Assembly: GCF_963678635.1 (NCBI RefSeq)
Contig: NC_087063.1
Span: 85,547,574-85,611,573 of the forward strand
Direction: 5' to 3'
Source of the DNA: Symsagittifera roscoffensis
Lineage: Eukaryota; Xenacoelomorpha; Acoela; Convolutidae
Length of the DNA stretch: 64,000 bases
The notes below the pieces were generated by a model. That model was given only the letters and a program-made list of their open reading frames with translations, was not told the DNA's origin and did not search any database. Made by a program: the position numbers and the translations under genes. Positions 59,301 to 64,000 of the stretch are shown here, piece by piece (the stretch's first letter is position 1; every line of letters starts with the position of its first letter).

Positions 59301-62300
59301 ACCAATGAAATCATAGTGCATTGTGAAGTATTCGTTTTTTAACGAAGGACAGCAGCACACACACTCATGCATTCCATCTGTTCAATAACAGCAATGAAAT
59401 CATAGTGCATTGTGAAGTATTCATTAGTTGAGGAAGGACAGCAGCACACACACTCTTGCATTCCATCTGTTTAATCACACCAATGAAATCATAGTGCATT
59501 GTGAAGTATTCATTAGTTAAGGAAGGACAGCAGCACACACACTCTTGCATTCCATCTGTTCAATAACACCAATGAAATCATTGTGCATTGTGAAGTATTC
59601 ATTAGTTGAGGAAGGACAGCAGCACACACACTCTTGCAATCCATCTGTTCAATAACACCAATGAAATCGTAGTGCATTAGTTGAGGAAGGACAGCAGCAC
59701 ACACACTCTTGCATTCCATCTGTTCAATAACACCAATGAAATCATAGTGCATTGTGAAGTATTCATTAGTTAAGGAAGGACAGCAGCACACACACTCTTG
59801 CATTCCATCTGTTCAATAACACCAATGAAATCATTGTGCATTGTGAAATTTTCATTAGTTGAGGAAGGACAGCAGCACACACTCTTGCATTCCATCTGTT
59901 CAATAACACCAATGAAATCATAGTGCATTGTGAAGTTTTCATTAGTTGAGGAAGGACAGCAGCACACACACTCTTGCATTCCATCTGTTCAATAACACCA
60001 ATGAAATCATAGTGCATTGTGAAGTATTCATTAGTTGAGGAAGGACAGCAGCACACACACTCTTGCATTCCATCTGTTCAATAACACCAATGAAATCATA
60101 GTGCATTCTGAAGTATTCATTAGTTGAGGAAGGACAGCAGCACACACACTCTTGCATTCCATCTGTTCAATAACACCAATGAAATCATAGTGCATTGTGA
60201 AGTATTCATTAGTTAAGGAAAGACAGCAGCACACACACTCTTGCATTCCATCTGTTCAATAACACCAATGAAATCATAGTGCATTGTGAAGTATTCATTA
60301 GTTAAGGAAGGACAGCAGCACACACACTCATGCATTCCATCTGTTCAATAACACCAATAAAATCATAGTGCATTGTGAAGTATTCATTAGTTAAGGAAGG
60401 ACAGAAGCACACACACTCTTGCATTCCATCTGTTCAATAACACCAATGAAATCATTGTGCATTGTGAAGTATTCATTAGTTGAGGAAGGACAGCAGCACA
60501 CACACTCTTGCCTTCCATCTAATCAATAACACCAATGAAATCGTAGTGCATTGTGAAGTATTCATTAGTTAAGGAAAGACAGCAGCACACACACTCTTGC
60601 ATTCCATCTGTTCAATAACACCAATGAAATCATAGTGCATTCTGAAGTATTCATTAGTTGAGGAAGGACAGCAGCACACACACTCTTGCATTCCATCTGT
60701 TCAATAACACCAATGAAATCATAGTGCATTGTGAAGTATTCATTAGTTAAGGAAAGACAGCAGCACACACACTCTTGCATTCCATCTGTTCAATAACACC
60801 AATGAAATCATAGTGCATTGTGAAGTATTCATTAGTTAAGGAAGGACAGCAGCACACACACTCATGCATTCCATCTGTTCAATAACACCAATAAAATCAT
60901 AGTGCATTGTGAAGTATTCATTAGTTAACGAAGGACTGCAGCGCACACACTCATGCATTCCATCTGTTCAATAACACCTATGAAATCATAGTGCATTGTC
61001 AAGTATTCATTAGTTGAGGAAGGACAGCAGCACACACACTCTTGCATTCCATCTGTTCAATAACACCAATGAAATCATAGTGCATTGTGAAGTATTCATT
61101 AGTTAAGGAAGGATAGCAGCACACAGACTCTTGCATTCCATCTGTTCAATAACACCAATGAAATCATAGTGCATTGTGAAGTATTCATTAGTTAAGGAAG
61201 GACAGCAGCACACACACTCATGCATTCCATCTGTTCAATAACACCAATGAAATCATAGTGCATTGTGAAGTATTCGTTTTTTAACGAAGGACAGCAGCAC
61301 ACACACTCATGCATTCCATCTGTTCAATAACAGCAATGAAATCATAGTGCATTGTGAAGTATTCATTAGTTGAGGAAGGACAGCAGCACACACACTCTTG
61401 CATTCCATCTGTTTAATCACACCAATGAAATCATAGTGCATTGTGAAGTATTCATTAGTTAAGGAAGGACAGCAGCACACACACTCTTGCATTCCATCTG
61501 TTCAATAACACCAATGAAATCATTGTGCATTGTGAAGTATTCATTAGTTGAGGAAGGACAGCAGCACACACACTCTTGCATTCCATCTGTTCAATAACAC
61601 CAATGAAATCGTAGTGCATTGTGAAGTATTCATTAGTTAAGGAAAGACAGCAGCACACACACTCTTGCATTCCATCTGTTCAATAACACCAATGAAATCT
61701 TAGTGCATTGTGAAGTATTCATTTGTTGAGGAAGGACAGCAAAACACACACTCTTGCATTCCATCTGTTCAATAACACCTATGAAATCATAGTGCATTGT
61801 GAAGTATTCATTAGTTGAGGAAGGACAGCAGCACACACACTCTTGCATTCCATCTGTTCAATAACACCAATGAAATCATAGTGCATTGTGAAGTATTCAT
61901 TAGTTAAGGAAGGACAGCAGCACACACACTCTTGCATTCCATCTGTTCAATAACACCAATGAAATCATTGTGCATTGTGAAATTTTCATTAGTTGAGGAA
62001 GGACAGCAGCACACACTCTTGCATTCCATCTGTTCAATAACACCAATGAAATCATAGTGCATTGTGAAGTTTTCATTAGTTGAGGAAGGACAGCAGCACA
62101 CACACTCTTGCATTCCATCTGTTCAATAACACCAAAGAAATCATAGTGCATTGTGAAGTATTCATTAGTTGAGGAAGGACAGCAGCACACACACTCTTGC
62201 ATTCCATCTGTTCAATAACACCAATGAAATCATAGTGCATTCTGAAGTATTCATTAGTTGAGGAAGGACAGCAGCACACACACTCTTGCATTCCATCTGT

Positions 62301-64000
62301 TCAATAACACCAATGAAATCATAGTGCATTGTGAAGTATTCATTAGTTAAGGAAAGACAGCAGCACACACACTCTTGCATTCCATCTGTTCAATAACACC
62401 AATGAAATCATAGTGCATTGTGAAGTATTCATTAGTTAAGGAAGGACAGCAGCACACACACTCATGCATTCCATCTGTTCAATAACACCAATAAAATCAT
62501 AGTGCATTGTGAAGTATTCATTAGTTAAGGAAGGACAGCAGCACACACACTCTTGCATTCCATCTGTTCAATAACACCAATGAAATCATTGTGCATTGTG
62601 AAGTATTCATTAGTTGAGGAAGGACAGCAGCACACACACTCTTGCATTCCATCTAATCAATAACACCAATGAAATCGTAGTGCATTGTGAAGTATTCATT
62701 AGTTAAGGAAAGACAGCAGCACACACACTCTTGCATTCCATCTGTTCAATAACACCAATGAAATCATAGTGCATTGTGAAGTTTTCATTAGTTGAGGAAG
62801 GACAGCAGCACACACACTCTTGCATTCCATCTGTTCAATAACACCAAAGAAATCATAGTGCATTGTGAAGTATTCATTAGTTGAGGAAGGACAGCAGCAC
62901 ACACACTCTTGCATTCCATCTGTTCAATAACACCAATGAAATCATAGTGCATTCTGAAGTATTCATTAGTTGAGGAAGGACAGCAGCACACACACTCTTG
63001 CATTCCATCTGTTCAATAACACCAATGAAATCATAGTGCATTGTGAAGTATTCATTAGTTAAGGAAAGACAGCAGCACACACACTCTTGCATTCCATCTG
63101 TTCATTAACACCAATGAAATCATAGTGCATTGTGAAGTATTCATTAGTTAAGGAAGGACAGCAGCACACACACTCATGCATTCCATCTGTTCAATAACAC
63201 CAATAAAATCATAGTGCATTGTGAAGTATTCATTAGTTAAGGAAGGACAGCAGCACACACACTCTTGCATTCCATCTGTTCAATAACACCAATGAAATCA
63301 TTGTGCATTGTGAAGTATTCATTAGTTGAGGAAGGACAGCAGCACACACACTCTTGCATTCCATCTAATCAATAACACCAATGAAATCGTAGTGCATTGT
63401 GAAGTATTCATTAGTTAAGGAAAGACAGCAGCACACACACTCTTGCATTCCATCTGTTCAATAACACCAATGAAATCATAGTGCATTCTGAAGTATTCAT
63501 TAGTTGAGGAAGGACAGCAGCACACACACTCTTGCATTCCATCTGTTCAATAACACCAATGAAATCATAGTGCATTGTGAAGTATTCATTAGTTAAGGAA
63601 AGACAGCAGCACACACACTCTTGCATTCCATCTGTTCAATAACACCAATGAAATCATAGTGCATTGTGAAGTATTCATTAGTTAAGGAAGGACAGCAGCA
63701 CACACACTCATGCATTCCATCTGTTCAATAACACCAATAAAATCATAGTGCATTGTGAAGTATTCATTAGTTAAGGAAGGACAGCAGCACACACACTCTT
63801 GCATTCCATCTGTTCAATAACACCAATGAAATCATTGTGCATTGTGAAGTATTCATTAGTTGAGGAAGGACAGCAGCACACACACTCTTGCATTCCATCT
63901 AATCAATAACACCAATGAAATCGTAGTGCATTGTGAAGTATTCATTAGTTAAGGAAAGACAGCAGCACACACACTCTTGCATTCCATCTGTTCAATAACA
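53387..64000 (+). repeat. 89-bp satellite array, about 119 copies, runs off the window
   Basis: Head-to-tail 89-bp units containing CATTCCATCTGTTCAATAAC, GAAATCATAGTGCATTGTGA and AGTATTCATTAG, then GGAAGGACAGCAGCACACAC. Main variants are ACTC(A/T)TGC, CACC(A/T)ATGAAATC, AGTT(GAGG/AACG/AAGG)AAGG and TTCGTTTTTTAACG. Block duplications occur at multiples of 89 bp: for example the ACACACCCTTGC and CAGCACCCACACTC variants at about 57665/57841 recur 534 bp later. One short unit lies near 59670-59690. Because 89 is not a multiple of three, the many short - strand open frames read the same unit in successive frames and are not genes. Confidence 0.95.
57600..58482 (+). repeat. 534-bp (6-unit) duplication in the 89-bp array
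   Basis: GCATTCTGAAGTATTC, CACACACCCTTGC, CTCTTGCGTTCC, GAAATCTTAGTGC and CAGCACCCACAC occur in the same order in both 57620-57950 and 58155-58484, at a 534-bp offset. A similar 534-bp offset separates variants at about 60100 and 60630, and an offset of about 2,134 bp links 59770-60245 to 61904-62380. Confidence 0.8.

Noticed and set aside
53399-63626. Many 60-100-codon Cys-rich - strand open frames in the 89-bp array
   Set aside because: They read the same 89-bp unit in successive frames, since 89 is not a multiple of three. The sequence similarity is the repeat, not a gene family.

Overview
This window is nuclear DNA from a eukaryote, most likely an invertebrate animal. It has spliced exons with GT-AG introns, AT-rich introns, CR1/jockey-like LINE and probable Penelope-like retroelement relics, and very large tandem-repeat arrays. 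I see no prokaryotic features, and I cannot name the species.

The one host gene I can support is a kinesin on the + strand. Its motor domain can be followed through eight coding exons: 243-280, 717-799, 47636-47841, 48094-48250, 49005-49183, 52302-52409, 52735-52890 and about 53168-53333. All reading phases agree across the joins. The spliced product carries the P-loop GQTGSGKT, switch I NEKSSRSHS, switch II DLAGSEK, the YRNSKLTRIL motif and a neck that starts FANTAKRI. The motor most resembles the kinesin-7 (CENP-E) group. The gene continues past the right edge of the window.

The striking feature is what fills the introns. The intron between exons 2 and 3 is 46,836 bp. From left to right it holds: a broken LINE on the - strand (about 1101-4350); a probable Penelope-like GIY-YIG relic (4639-4947); older antisense LINE relics (about 5731-8250); a diverged local duplication (8745-9176); a 34.4 kb array of about 327 copies of a 105-bp satellite (9177-43546); a retroelement fragment touching the array's right edge (43547-43819); and AT-rich DNA up to exon 3. 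Intron 5 (49184-52301) contains an imperfect inverted repeat and nine copies of a 109-bp repeat. The intron after exon 8 starts with a CT microsatellite and then an 89-bp satellite that fills the window to base 64000 (about 119 copies, array unfinished).

The 105-bp unit is a multiple of three and has one stop-free frame, so it creates apparent proteins of up to about 2,600 residues. I judge these to be artefacts. The array has nested block duplications and one 366-bp inverted island that would fold into a long hairpin in the kinesin pre-mRNA. The most noteworthy content is therefore a motor-protein gene whose transcript must pass through three unrelated satellite arrays. The nearest known parallel is the satellite-filled giant introns of Drosophila Y-linked dynein genes.
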